Shown: piece after piece, positions 11,489 to 23,078 of the stretch
Layout: the number at the start of each line of letters is the position of its first letter
How positions within the stretch are numbered: position 1 is the stretch's first letter
The notes under the pieces: generated by a model
Database searches by the model: none
Told to the model about the DNA's origin: nothing
What the model saw: only the letters and a program-made list of their open reading frames with translations
NCBI RefSeq assembly: GCF_016906535.1
Contig: NC_057370.1
Coordinates: 682,001 to 746,000, forward strand
Length of the DNA stretch: 64,000 nt
From: Rhizoctonia solani
Taxonomy: Eukaryota; Basidiomycota; Agaricomycetes; Cantharellales; Ceratobasidiaceae
Direction: 5' to 3'
Made by a program: the position numbers and the translations under genes

Positions 11489-12137
11489 AACTCCTTGCAC
11501 TGTTGCTCTAACTCCTTGCACTTGTGCTTGGACTTGTGTTTGAATTTGGACCTGTGCTTGGACTCTTCCAGAGCTTTGGTGCTATGTTTGCAATTGCTTG
11601 TATCTTTTTGGAGTTTTTGCCTTGCACTTCTTTTTTGAAGTTTTTTCAACATCCCCCAAAGTTGAGCTGGAACTGGAGCTGGAGTCAGACCTGCAACCAG
11701 TAGTATTGCCCTTGTTGGTGTTATCCTCATTGGTGTGCTCATGCGCTGTAAGGTGAGTTTTTGGGGGGTGAGATGGATTGGTGGACAGGTCACATGACCA
11801 ACACTGATGCTACCACAGTTGCCAGTTATTGATCATGTGACACTCAATTGGGGTCTGGGGCTCCACCATTGACAAGTGGCCAGAAGTCATGCAATGTAAT
11901 TGTGCTACAAACCTACTAATTTTTGGTGCATTTTACTGAAATATTTGGATCAATATGCTCCCTTAATTATTATATGTCAGCCTTATTTGCCACATCATCA
12001 ACCTTAGCACTGGTTGCAACAATGGGTACTAGAGCTCACTTGGTAGATTTAGTGTTGCTCCTCAGAGGTTGCATTGATGCACTTGTCCTTACCCATAAAT
12101 TGCTTTCTGTCATTGTTATGGTGCGGTTGACTTAGCA
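11489..12137 (-). other. Lys/Glu-rich coding relic, unrecognised
   Basis: An open minus-strand stretch (about 11489-11793) encodes a charged, coiled-coil-like segment (KLQKRSARQKLQKDT… and KHKCKELEQQCKE). It appears to continue on the other side of the LTR-A insertion. I cannot assign a family. 11800-12137 shows nothing clear. Confidence 0.35.
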
Positions 12138-12761
12138 GTGTTTAGCATGCCTTGTGCTCTGAAGCAAATGCAGTGCCCCTCATGCAGCAAAAATGTCATC
12201 CCCAAAACTATGCTTTGGCATACACACAACTGGAAGGGGCAATGTTTGCCTAAAAAGCATGCTGCTGCACAATGCACTACTGTACTGCAGGCCTGCTTGC
12301 AGTCTGTGCCTGGGCAGGCCCTAGCCAAGGGTAGGTGTAGCACACAGCAAAGGCCCCATTGTGCTCAACAGCCCTCCACCCCTCCACTGTTCCCCTTCCC
12401 TCCCAGTCAACCCAACAATGGCATGCTGCCTTGAACCAGGTCATGAAGCACATCTCCTATCCCCCCCTCTTGTTCACCTTCACCATCAAATTCTAGTCAG
12501 CACAAGTCATTGCCTGTCCATGGAAAAACCAACTTTGAGCTTTACATGTGCAGTTGTGCTTGGCATGATGACTATAAGCTTGACACCCCAGGGGCTAGCC
12601 CCTCACACAAGGAAGATCTGTATGTGCAGCTGCAAGGGTTACCAAACAGAGATGCTGAGCAGGGTGAGCCAATGCCCATGCTTAGTGATAACACTAACTA
12701 GATCCCAAACTTCTCCTCTTGCAATGTGTTGGGGCATGAAATCAAGGTATGACTTGTTTGG

Positions 12762-13321
12762 TGGTGTAGACACCAATGATACCTTGGAATTTAGTCCAAT
12801 TTTCTCAAATTTAAACAAAGGCAAATGGACTACCTTTTTATCACATGACTTTGGTGCTTATGTCATACCCTAAGTGCCTTGCCATGTCCCCTCCTCCCCT
12901 TAGTCAGCTATGTAGCCACCTCCACCTATGACATCACAGGTGACATGTAAGCATGAGTAAGGTTGTTGATGGAGTGGGCTTCTTATTGGTTATCTAATTG
13001 TAAATAGTACAGCCTATACTGAGTATATAAGGAGGGCAATCAACCATGGTAATCCCCAAGTTGATTACCTCTTGTTGCATCACATTGTTGTACAAGGGCC
13101 TTATGCCCAGTAACTATTTGGTCACTTAGATACTTGCACACTGCATTAAGCATTCTACTTGTTGTACTTAGGTAGTTTGTTGATGCCTTAAGCATCTTCT
13201 TTGCTGTAGTATAGTTAGTTGACACTGTAGGATATTTCTTTACAGCCTTGTGTGGTTCATACCTTGTACTTTATGGCCACAATCACCAACCCCCTTGGCA
13301 TTCCACAAGACATCTAGGACA
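12762..13321 (+). repeat. Solo LTR-D
   Basis: 560-bp LTR starting TGGTGTAGACACC and ending GACATCTAGGACA, flanked by a perfect 5-bp duplication TTTGG (12757-12761 and 13322-13326). It aligns along its length with the LTR-D at 46024-46603 in the opposite orientation. It interrupts the Tnp2-type relic: removing it joins YDLFG to LEAYTCF in one frame. Confidence 0.85.
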
Positions 13322-13991
13322 TTTGGTCTGGAGGCATACACCTGCTTTTTGAGTCAGCCCCAATGTATTGCTAACTCACAATCAGGGTGCATACTGGATG
13401 ACAAAGACCTTAAAGCTGTGCAAGCATTCAGCTACAAAGTACAGACCATCAACACTGGAGCCTTCAACATGTTCTCCTGCATGTTCCCCAAACTTGCATT
13501 GCTACCATTGCTTTACAAGACACACAGGTAGATTGCTGAGTTGTTGGGTGTTGGCAGCATTGAGATCAAGTGCTGCAAGAGTTTGTGTATTGCATACACT
13601 AGCACTTTTGATCAATTTCAGGAGTGCCTGTATTGCTAACTACCCCAATACAAGACAGACCAGCAACCCTAATGCAAAAAGTGCATGCTGCCACTTTCAA
13701 TATATACTATTATCCCCCACCTCCAAAACTTCTTCCTCAGCCCCTAAATGACCAAATGCATGGCCTACTGCATTTGGCACTGCCAAAGACAGGGTGTGTA
13801 CTCTGATATTTATGATGGCTTGCACTACCTCAGTTTACTTGAGGAGTTGGTCACAGTTGCTGGCAACCAAATGCCCCACAGCCACTTTTTGGCAGATTGC
13901 AATATTGCCCTGGGTCTCTCAATCAATGGTTTTTCACCCTTCAACACTAACAACACATCCTTTTGGCCTATTATCCTCCTTAATTACAACC

Positions 13992-14164
13992 TGTCCTGGA
14001 CATGGCCACATGACCAGTACAAGTGGTTGCATGCTGGCCCAAGCCTAAATTTGGGGGATAGCAGGTGTAATTATGGGTTGTCAGCAGAGGAATAATGGGG
14101 CTCTATGGCTTAGTGGCTAAGCTGGTTCAATTCCAGCTAGTTCTATTTTCCTCTGTTTATGACA
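13992..14164 (+). repeat. 173-bp TG…CA repeat with tRNA-like boxes
   Basis: One of four full-length 173-bp copies in the window. It starts TGTCCTGGAC and ends GTTTATGACA. Inside are TGGCTTAGTGG, a full match to the Pol III A-box pattern, and GGTTCAATTCC, a full match to the B-box, only 7 nt apart. The flanks here (CAACC/CTTCC) are not a convincing duplication. It lies in the Tnp2-type relic. Confidence 0.75.
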
Positions 14165-14776
14165 CTTCCAGAACAACTGCTACTACCAGCACTTCATGCA
14201 CTTGTCTGCTTAATCAGCAAGTGTATTGCAATCAAAATCACAGCAGACAAGATCAAAGAGTTTTGAGAATGGTTTGCTTGTTGGATTGCAGACCCCAAGA
14301 AGTAAGTCTGAAGGGCAAGATACATGAAATACATGTAATTGACTAGTAAAACTATCTAGGTTCTACTATAGGAAGCAGATGTCCAGCCTGCATGTATGTG
14401 CAGTGCCAGTACACTTGTTACTTCACATTGCCAACAATATTTCATTCATGGGACTCTTATGGTGTTACTGTGTGTTCCCTATGGAATGTTTTTGTGACAC
14501 CCTCTCCTGTACTAGCAGGTGCAAATAGTTTGGAAATGACACATGACTTAAGCGCTGGCAAACTAACTTGCTGCTCTCTGACAGCTCAGATGTAGTATAC
14601 AATTGTAATGAATACATGCATTGGAAAATAATTAAAGAGACAGGGAAGTATTAGAACTTAGTTGGAAGCCCCTTAGACTTGAATAGAGCAACTACTTGGG
14701 ATGGCATTTTCCCAGTGTACCTATTTATTTCATCCACTGTAATGGAGTCCCAAGCTGCTTGAGCAGCATTCCAAAG

Positions 14777-17700
14777 TGTTATGGATATGACATTTCTTCC
14801 ATAATCTGCACTTCTTTTATTAATTAGACAAAAAATACTACAGTGAATAAAATGAGATAAAGATGCAAACTAGGGTTTTCAAGGTCCCTCTATTCAATTG
14901 CAACCTTTGCAAAACCTCTAAGCCTCAGTAATACCCTCAATATGCAATATCTTTTGCATATATGCTGTTTTCTCACTCATTTAAATATATATCAATTCAG
15001 CTGAGTAGATAAACAGTAAAAAGTAATATTTCTCCTGTTTGTAGTATTTATTATACAAGATTCTATCTTGTGGCTACACACAGAAATATTCAGGGTCCCC
15101 CCTGTTGCATAGGCAAGTGCTCTGGCACTTAATCAGCGCTTAAGCGCTGACGCACTAAATGCGCCTTTTCTCCATCGCCCGGGCATTTCACACTGCCAAA
15201 CCGCTTGCGCTTAGGTGCGCCTGTCTGTGCGCTCCAGAACGCTGGGTCAAACTCCCAAAACGGACAACATCTGGCAGAGTTATGTCCTATTTACTGTAAG
15301 TACCCAATGCAGCAGTATCATACCTTTGAGACTGTTTACTCCAAGGATGAAACACTTATCCTTGGGACATCTGAGGACCCACACAGGTTAATACTGCCTT
15401 GGGGCAAACATTAGGATCTGTTACACTGAGCAGCAAAAGTATTGCAGGTCAGGAGAGGTCAAAAGTTTACTTCCATTGCTGAGCACCCAATCAGTGAATC
15501 CCATCTAAATTATACTGACACATGTGGCCATTGTAACACTATGCTGTAGCACAAAATCTTACAAATCCATCATGAACTAAGCTCACAACCCCACTTTTGC
15601 TATAATGCAACCTGCAAAACTTTTGCTGATTGTGTTGAGCATCTTCAAAATCTGCACATAACTGATTATGCAGTTCAGTACAAGTTCTGGTTTTTTGCAT
15701 GCACATTCCCAGTTATATGGGCCATTGCTGGACAGAGTATCAGCTTATTCCACCCATTAGGGACTGTGTAACAGAACTGTCTTCTCAGGGCCAGTAAAAG
15801 AAACTCCAAATTGCAGTTGCATTGCACTCAAGGCACTGTGTGGGCTGGAAATGCTTTGGGGTATCTCACATGACTGCTGGTACCCGGTGAAACAGTTTCC
15901 ATGACCTTCCCATACCTGGGACTGGCAATATAAGAGATTGCAGTGGGTTGGGCTGTATGAGCTGAAAATGGAAATGCCACTCATTAGCTGGAATCCAAGC
16001 CTGATGACATAGAACTTCTAGCAGTAGCAGACACAGGTCAAGGGTATGCTGAGATCAGTTATCTAGGGCAGCAGTGATGTGTACACAAAGATAGCATGCA
16101 GTATACACAGAAATTGCAGCCAATGGGTGGGGTCTCACATTGAACATGTTCTAACTCTGTGATTGTCAATTGGAAAAGGTTGAAACTTGTACAGTAGAAG
16201 GTTCCTCTAAGACAGGCCTTATGATGGAAAACTGGCTGTTCCCTGATTGACAATCACAGAGTTAGAACATGTTCAATGTGAGACCCCACCCATTGGCTGC
16301 AATTTCTGTGTATACTGCATGCTATCTTTGTGTACACATCACTGCTGCCCTAGATAACTGATCTCAGCATACCCTTGACCTGTGTCTGCTACTGCTAGAA
16401 GTTCTATGTCATCAGGCTTGGATTCCAGCTAATGAGTGGCATTTCCATTTTCAGCTCATACAGCCCAACCCACTGCAATCTCTTATATTGCCAGTCCCAG
16501 GTATGGGAAGGTCATGGAAACTGTTTCACCGGGTACCAGCAGTCATGTGAGATACCCCAAAGCATTTCCAGCCCACACAGTGCCTTGAGTGCAATGCAAC
16601 TGCAATTTGGAGTTTCTTTTACTGGCCCTGAGAAGACAGTTCTGTTACACAGTCCCTAATGGGTGGAATAAGCTGATACTCTGTCCAGCAATGGCCCATA
16701 TAACTGGGAATGTGCATGCAAAAAACCAGAACTTGTACTGAACTGCATAATCAGTTATATGCAGATTTGTAAGATGCTCAACACAATCAGCAAAAGTTTT
16801 GCAGGTTGCATTACAGCAAAAGTTTTGCAGGTTGCATTACAGCAAAAGTGGGGCTGTGAGCTCAGTTCTTGATAGATTTGTAAGATATTGTGCTACAGCA
16901 TAGTGTTACAATGGCCACATGTGTCAGTATAATTTAGATGGGATTCACTGATTGGGTGCTCAGCAATGGAAGTAAACTTTTGACCTCTCCTGACCTGCAA
17001 TACTTTTGCTGCTCAGTGTATTGTTTACTATGTACCAAAGTATTGGCTCCCCTAAGTGTTTTAGTTGCCACATGTACCTCCTGTACCCCCTCTTGGTATC
17101 AATCATGTATGTACCTGTTTGTGCACCTTCTCAGGGTATAAAAGGACTCTGTGAGGACACTTCTAATGCATCCTACCTTTACTCTTATACATTGACATAT
17201 ACACACAAGCCTTTAACAGCTTATCTGTGCATTTATTCTAGTGATTGACTCACTGTAAATAGCATAGGAGGTTATTTGGTGCACTAAGACCATAGGCCAG
17301 TCCCAACAGACACAGGGTAGCCTATTAGTGTACTTACTGCAACCCTGTGCCCCTTGACTGTCACAGTTGTTGAGTTCAACATTGAGTATAGTGCAATAAT
17401 ACTGTAAGGATTGTTGTGATTGAGTGATAGTGTTTCAATCAACTATACTCCCATATTGGAGATATCTTTATCTACAATATCTCATAAATCCTAGATATAT
17501 TTTAGGTAAACCCCATAAGTCTTGAGTCTTACTTAACCATCTATAAGTCCTATACTTATTAGTCAAATCCTATAAATCCTGTACATTAGTCAGGTAACCC
17601 TCTTACCTAAGGTACTATCCCAGAGACCTTAAGTATACATACCCTTAGTCACTTAGGCTTAAGTAACATTAGTCTAAAGTACTATACATAACCAACCACC

Positions 17701-17879
17701 TGCACTTGATAGTTGGTAGACTATTTGTTAGGAGTTGTTTATTCCTGATAAACCTAGCCTATATTGTGCATATATTCTGTGCATATATTCTGATTCTTAA
17801 TAGTAGTTCTTAGTTATTCCCATATACATTTTGTATAAAGTAATTCTCTCTAACTCCTATACTTACACAACTCTTAACA
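14777..17879 (+). repeat. Solo LTR-C interrupted by a palindromic element
   Basis: LTR-C with ends TGTTATGGATATGAC and CTCTTAACA and a perfect 5-bp duplication CAAAG (14772-14776 and 17880-17884). The palindromic element at 15424-17018 sits at a TA within it. The two LTR parts align with 7980-9502 apart from that insert and a small deletion next to it. Confidence 0.9.
15424..17018. mobile_element. Giant palindrome (foldback element 1)
   Basis: Two arms of about 750-775 bp are reverse complements of each other around a 75-bp spacer (16171-16245). Ends are CACTGAGCAGCAAAAG, with TA on both sides (15422-15423, 17019-17020). The right arm carries an extra 26-bp tandem copy near 16795-16840. No reading frame in it looks like a transposase, so it is probably a non-autonomous Tc1/mariner-like foldback element. 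Single arms or fragments recur at about 6312-6445, 21540-21781, 24905-24943 and 45187-53155. Confidence 0.85.
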
Positions 17880-18894
17880 CAAAGGGTGTCAAGATTTCTT
17901 TGTGCCCCAGGGGTGCTATATGTGTGCTGCTTGAGTAACATCCATGGTGGCTCTATTGGGCTCAGGTCTGGTGAACTTGGAGGGTGTGGGATCTGTTTTA
18001 TGCCAAGTTCCTGGCAAGCCTGTTTGGCTGGCTTCCCTCAATGCGCCAGGGTGCCATCTTCAACCACTAGCATCTTATGCCCTTTTAATTCCTCCATATG
18101 CTTGATGAATTCCTTGAGTGGGCCATTTAAGACCTGTATAATGTAGCATTCAGAATTGAACCCTCCTCCTCTCCACCTCCCATTGGGCAAAAGCACCTGT
18201 GGCACAGTGTCTAGTTAGATAAGTGGGCCCTTGTATCCATGCAAGATACAGGCCCACAACATCAGTACTTTACAGCCACTTTGGAAGGTGGGGGATATAC
18301 ACTCAGGGAGATATGCCTCTCCAGGTCTCTGGGTGACCATTGGGTGAATGGAATTGTTGTCAGTCCCCAACAGAAGCTTGTCTGTCCAAATTGCATTGTC
18401 CCAGTTGCTAAACCTGTTCATGCAAGCCCATTCTAGGCACTTCAAGATCTTATGCTGGTCTAAATATGGCTTCCAATGGGCAACATATTTGCAGTAGTGC
18501 CACTTCCAAGCAATATATCTAACCTCCTGGCCAGTAAGGCCATAACCAACCCTAGTAGCAATTGAGGAGTATGGCTCAAAACAGTGAGGGAGGATTGTCC
18601 AAATTACTAGACAACACAGCCAAGCTGAAAATTGACATGGCTGGCCAGAACAGGGCAAGGAACTGAGCCTGCCATGAATTTCCCAATGTTGAACTGTTTT
18701 GCATGCTACAGAAGGGGGAACACCAGTTTTAGCATATATTTGTGAATAAGAGTTCCCCTCCTTGTGTAGAATAATTATCTGAGCATGGCAAATCAGGGAA
18801 AGCTCTTTCCTGTGTTTGCAAGGCATGGGAAGTGAGACACACCAGTTCATGTGTCATCACATGATTGTATTTCCAAACATTTTGCACCCACTAG

Positions 18895-19837
18895 TACATT
18901 GATCAGCACCTAATTCCCCAACAAGAGTCTCAATGAGATTATCAATCAAGTTGTGCAAGTTTTGCAACTAAAACACATCTATGGCCTAATGGACATGTTA
19001 AATATTGACCTGCAACACAACAACTGTGCCACCAGTACCCATTCCCCAACCCCCAACCCCCAACAAAACATACAATCAATTTGTCTTCTTATTCCCAAAG
19101 CAGATGTGGGTCCTGCACAGAAATGTTTGTTGATGTGTTGCAAATTACTTGGGTATTTCTCAGGTTTTGAATCTGATCTAAGTTCAGACTCAGTATTCTA
19201 CTTATTATGACCAGTGGAACCACAGATTGGTTTGAGAGGTGGTTAAACAAACAACTGGCTATGGTTGAGTGGAGGTTTTTGTGGTAATTGAGACTGGTTT
19301 CCCAGATGATATTTACAGTATCAATAGAGGAACACTTCCTGGCCCATGTACTTGACTGTACATCCTTGCAATTATCTACTTGATCCCACAATTTACAGGA
19401 ATTGTGTCTGGCAGTTTTGTCCAGTTCACACTGAGCACTGGTAGCAACAACAATGGTCTTGCAAGTCCTGAGATCATCAACACAAACAATGTTGAATGCC
19501 CTGTTGGGAGGCTACAAGATCAATCAAATTACTGGAGCATTGTCAAGTGCAAAACAATTGTTGGTCATCTTAATGTTATGGGGTAAGTTGTTGATCAAAG
19601 ATGATCAGGCAAGTAAAAGAGACTTGACAATATCCTGACTAACTCACTTAACTCCTTTCAGCAAGTTCTTCTATGTTTTCTTCCTACTTTTTAGTGTTTT
19701 TTTTTTACTTTAAGCTGAATTCTTTTTACCTCAGTTGTATCATGTATTTCATACCTTTTGTACTATTCTATGAATGCGCTTTTTGCTAAGAAAATCACCA
19801 AAATTTGCATTCTTTACTTGAAAAACTTATGGTTATA
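18895..19837. other. Probable continuation of Tnp2-type relic, then unassigned
   Basis: 18895-19050 (plus) resumes after the Tc1-like element with a short open segment IINQVVQVLQLKHIYGLM that would fit the C-terminal part of the Tnp2-type relic. This is weak. From about 19050 I see no recognisable gene. A T-rich run lies at 19690-19710. Confidence 0.35.
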
Positions 19838-21457
19838 CAGTGGTGCGCAAATCAAATGCAACACATGACCCCCTGTACTTGCACTTGCTGCAACAGGCTG
19901 TTTAGGCCAATTTGTACTTAAGTATAATAATAAGGAATGCTAGAATTGAGCTATTGAGTGCCCTTGTAAATTCCTGTGGAGAACAGAGTAGTTCCGGTGG
20001 AGATAATGATCAGATACTAGTTTTGGATGTTGCATTTGTTATGACTCTGACTAAGCAAAATACACAATGAAAACAGAAACTTGTGTGCAACGCAACAATG
20101 CATTATTGTAATTACTACAAAACCTAATAACAAGTATTACCACCCTTCCTATCAATGACCTCCTGCACTCTTTCTGTCATAGAATCATAGAGTTTGTCAA
20201 TATATGCCTGTGGAATACACTCCCACTCCTCCTGGAGAATGGCCCAGAGATCATTGGCATGCATTGGTAATTGATGCCTCATGCGCCCACAATGGTCAAG
20301 GTAGTCCCAGACATTCTCAATGATATTCATATATGGGCTATTTGCTGGCCAGGGGAGTACTGAGAGCTGTTGGGTATTGAGCCACTCTTGAGTAACCTTG
20401 GCTGTATGCTTTGGGTCATTGTCATGTTGAGAGACAGTGCAACAAACAGGGATAGAGAGGTCAGCCATGGTCCCACAAAGCTCCTCCTTCAAGATCTTGG
20501 TGTAATGAACAGCCGTCAGTTGGCCATTGATGCAGTACAGACAGCCCACCCCATTTGCAGTAACACACCCCCAGACCATCACATTTCCACCACCATGTTT
20601 GACCCATTTGCAGGTGTAACAAGGATCCAGAGAGAGTCCTGGACATCTCCAACAGTGTAGAGGGCTGTCACCATTGAAGACATTAAATTTTGATTTATCT
20701 GAAAAAATGACCCAGTGCCAGTCCCAAGCCAACCAAGTTGTGTGGTTTCTGGCCCAGTCCAGACAAGCCTTGAGATGATGGCTTGTGAGTAGGGGGACGC
20801 AGCAACAGGCATAGTTATAGATGCCCAGCTTGTGCAGATGTCAGCAGACCATAGAGTTTGATACATGAGAGAAATAGTCCCAATGGAGCTGGGACACAGA
20901 GGCCAGATGGTTACAAGAGGGTGAAAGTGCTGCAAATTTTGCATCTGCAAACCTGAGTTTGCATGAGCAACCAGACCTGGACCTATCAGAAAAGTAGCTA
21001 CAAGTGTTCAGGTATTGGGTGCAAGTACAGCTGACAGTGGAGGGAGGAATGTCAAGTTGAGTAGCTATCTTGTAGATTGTAAGACCAAGATCCCAAAGTG
21101 CCAGAATTTGGGCCCAAAGCTCAGGAGAGTGCTGTTGCCCCCTGGGAGGCATTGCAAGAGTGTCTTAAGCATGATTCAAGTTGATGAGCAGGCTTAAATC
21201 AGTTGGGAGCAGTTGCCAACCAGGGAGGGGGCAATATGGTTTGTCAGCAGCCATATCAAATGCAACAATGAAAACATGTTATTCAATGACACCTTCCCAA
21301 CAACGCCACCAGGTGCCTGGAGACTTTGTAGGACAATAATTCTCTATTGTTTAAGCATTTCTTATTATTAGACTAAAGTACAAATCAGCCTACACGGCCC
21401 ATTGCAGCAAGTGCAAGTACAGGGGGTCATGTGTTGCATTTGATCTGCATGCCACTG
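19838..21457 (-). mobile_element. Near-intact Tc1 element
   Basis: 1620-bp element with ends CAGTGGTGCGCAAATCAAAT and, reverse-complemented, CAGTGGCATGCAGATCAAAT. TA duplications lie at 19836-19837 and 21458-21459. The inverted repeats are recognisable for about 100 bp and include a shared TGTACTTGCACTTGCTGCAA. It is the best preserved Tc1 copy of the window. Its transposase is spoiled by one stop. Confidence 0.92.
20124..21152 (-). pseudogene. Tc1 transposase with a single TGA stop
   Basis: A 343-codon frame, the usual Tc1 transposase length, runs from an ATG at 21152 to the stop at 20124. It is open except for TGA at 20841-20843. In order it shows an N-terminal helix-turn-helix (GLTIYKIATQLDIPPSTVS), then the catalytic triad in FSDKSKF, HDNDPKH and NIIENVW with 34 residues between the second Asp and the Glu (DD34E). 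The GGG segment HGGGNVMVWG is also present. The stop lies where relatives tend to have Arg, so CGA to TGA is the simplest cause. The gene is otherwise intact. Confidence 0.92.
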
Positions 21458-21459
21458 TA

Positions 21460-21781
21460 TTTTATGTAAGAAACACACTTGTTTTTAGGACATACTTAAA
21501 ATTGCATTAAGTACAAAATGCCATAACAACAAAAAAGTACTGTTTTCATACCAAAATTAGGGATGGCTACTATCCTCATAGAGAAGACCTCACAAATCCA
21601 CTGATAACTGCTGTCACAGCACCATCATTGCAATAATGCCACCTGCAAGACTATTGAATCATTTGTTTCAGTTTCTTACCAAATTGGGAATAGCCACTGA
21701 ATTAGTGCAGCTTTAATTCTGTAAATTTGCACACACATCCCCAGCTATTGGAGCAACTGTTCAACCAGTTATGAGCCTGGT
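21460..21781. repeat. Old fragment of the foldback-1 family
   Basis: About 21590-21781 shows weak similarity to an arm of the element at 15424-17018 (CTCACAAATCC…GCCACCTGCAAGAC…). The rest is unassigned. Confidence 0.4.
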
Positions 21782-21954
21782 TGTCATAAACAGTGGAAAA
21801 TAGAACTAGCTGGAATTGAACCAGCTTGACCACTAAGCCATAAAGCCCTGTTATTCCTCTGCTGACAACCCATGATTACACCTGCTACCCCCTAAGTTTG
21901 GGCTTGGGCTAGCATGCAACCACTTGTACTGGTCATGTGGCTGTGTCCAGGACA
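21782..21954 (-). repeat. 173-bp TG…CA repeat, copy 2
   Basis: Exactly 173 bp, reverse orientation of the copy at 13992, running TGTCATAAACAG…GTCCAGGACA. The A-box-like and B-box-like motifs are retained. Flanks CTGGT and TTTCT do not match, so one side may be rearranged. An LTR-B relic abuts its right end. Confidence 0.75.
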
Positions 21955-22399
21955 TTTCTACTAATTTTTACAAATCTTTTATCTTCACCTTTAGAGTCAC
22001 ATGACCCTAGCACTTACCACAAGAACCCAGCACTTCACATGCCAAGACACTGCACCAAACCCATGCCAAAATGCTGTGCCAAGAAACAGCAAGATAACAA
22101 GAAGCTTCTGCACAGTCTGCAGCATGATTCTCATTTCACCTTCATACTTCTTTCTCATCTTATCAATTTGTAATTAGATGTCTCCATGTGTATATACACT
22201 TGCACCCAAAAAGATTGAGCCATGTGAGCTCAAATCCATGACACTCATGTATCACCTGCACAATTGAGAATTTGTTTACATTGTAATAGTAGAGTATGTA
22301 GATACAGTAGTATAGAACATATACCAAGTTTTGGATCAAAACTAAGTCTCCTTGTGGAGATACTTGTGAGCAAAATTTTTGGGCTGGCTCATTTGTTTT

Positions 22400-22961
22400 T
22401 GTTGTACACCACTGTAAGGTGGGTACACGCTGGTGGAGGCGGGCGCTTAAGGCCGTACTACTACAAGCAACACGTTTGTAAACTAACTACTAGGCTATGA
22501 TATGGTTACGTAAGGTAACTGTCTACTGCTATACTACTGACAATGGGGCCTTAGGCCTAGGAGGTGTGGTGAGCAGAGTGGGGTTAACGTCTGAGAACTA
22601 GTGGGGGCCGGCTACTTAGCTGGCTGAAGAATCCTCCTCAATGAATATGAGACAAGGTAAAATCGACTTGGGGTCTCCAAGCAATTTTCCTGCTGTATAT
22701 ATAGACAATACTACTAACTACATGTGGTCTGTGCGTGTGTGAATAGAAGCCTACATGTGAAAAGAGAAGCGTGCTGCGGACTGCGCAGAAGCGTGGATTT
22801 CTCCTAAGCGCCCTTGGCACGGCATCTTGGCGCGGCATCCCGGCATAAATAAGCGCCAAGATCACGTGAACAAAAAACAAAAGATATTAAGTCCGTAAAA
22901 AATACTAAAAATAATAGAAAAATCGTGCGATTCTAATGGTATAGGTTAGGAGGTTATGACA
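22400..22961 (-). repeat. Solo LTR-B
   Basis: 562 bp, running TGTTGTACACC…GGTTATGACA, with a perfect 5-bp duplication GTTTT (22395-22399 and 22962-22966). It is close in sequence to the LTRs of Gypsy-2, in the same orientation, so it is a young insertion. It carries the LTR-B promoter core, with TATATATA near 22697. Confidence 0.92.
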
Positions 22962-23078
22962 GTTTTGATCACTTTATATAAGCTACTTGGTCCTCCCTCA
23001 TTGACTGCCATTTACCACCCCTTTTTACACTTGAACACCTGCCAAAAGTGCACAAATGCCTTGATACACTAGCCTCAA

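Larger units (their letters stand above)
12138..14509 (+). pseudogene. CACTA/Tnp2-type transposase relic
   Basis: Fragments in order along the plus strand fit the large Tnp2-type transposase of CACTA elements. A Cys/His N-terminal segment CPSCSKNVIPKTMLWHTH lies at about 12170-12225. A core with SDIYDGLHYL and ALGLSINGFSPFN…PIILLNYNLS lies at about 13800-13990. A C-terminal segment lies at about 14165-14490 (LPALHALVCLISKCIAIKI, then VPVHLLLHIANNISFMG). Stops and frameshifts are frequent. A solo LTR-D (12762-13321) and a 173-bp repeat (13992-14164) interrupt it, and a Tc1-like element cuts it at 14512. Assignment rests on remembered family motifs. Confidence 0.6.
14651..18850 (-). pseudogene. 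Tc1-like transposase split by LTR-C
   Basis: The reading frame starts near 18850 with an N-terminal helix-turn-helix (HKEGNSYSQIYAKTGVPPS) and continues past a TAA at 18215-18217 to VVEDGTLAH (second catalytic Asp). A TGA follows at 18038-18040, then SPDLSPIEPPW with the catalytic Glu, 34 residues after that Asp (DD34E). The LTR-C then interrupts. The last 40 or so codons resume at 14776 (LWNAAQAAWDSIT…) and stop at 14651-14653. Two in-frame stops plus the LTR make it inactive. Confidence 0.85.
14512..18894 (-). mobile_element. Tc1-like element holding nested insertions
   Basis: Ends read GTACTAGCAGGTGCAAATAG at the left and, reverse-complemented, GTACTAGTGGGTGCAAAATG at the right. The inverted repeats (about 25 bp, CTAG.GGTGCAAA…TTTGGAAAT) follow a TA on each side (14510-14511, 18895-18896). 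Without the LTR-C at 14777-17879 the element is about 1.3 kb. It belongs to a Tc1-type group distinct from the elements at 7.3 and 19.8 kb, judging by its ends and transposase. Confidence 0.75.

Noticed and set aside
15757..16659. Two identical 75-residue reading frames on opposite strands (15757-15984 and 16432-16659)
   Set aside because: They are the same palindrome arm read twice; there is no protein-family signal and no reason for conservation other than the inverted repeat.
22638..22880. A repeated short frame (here and at 46981-47190 and 52654-52863)
   Set aside because: All three lie in LTR-B at the promoter/RNA-start region and simply reflect the repeated LTR.
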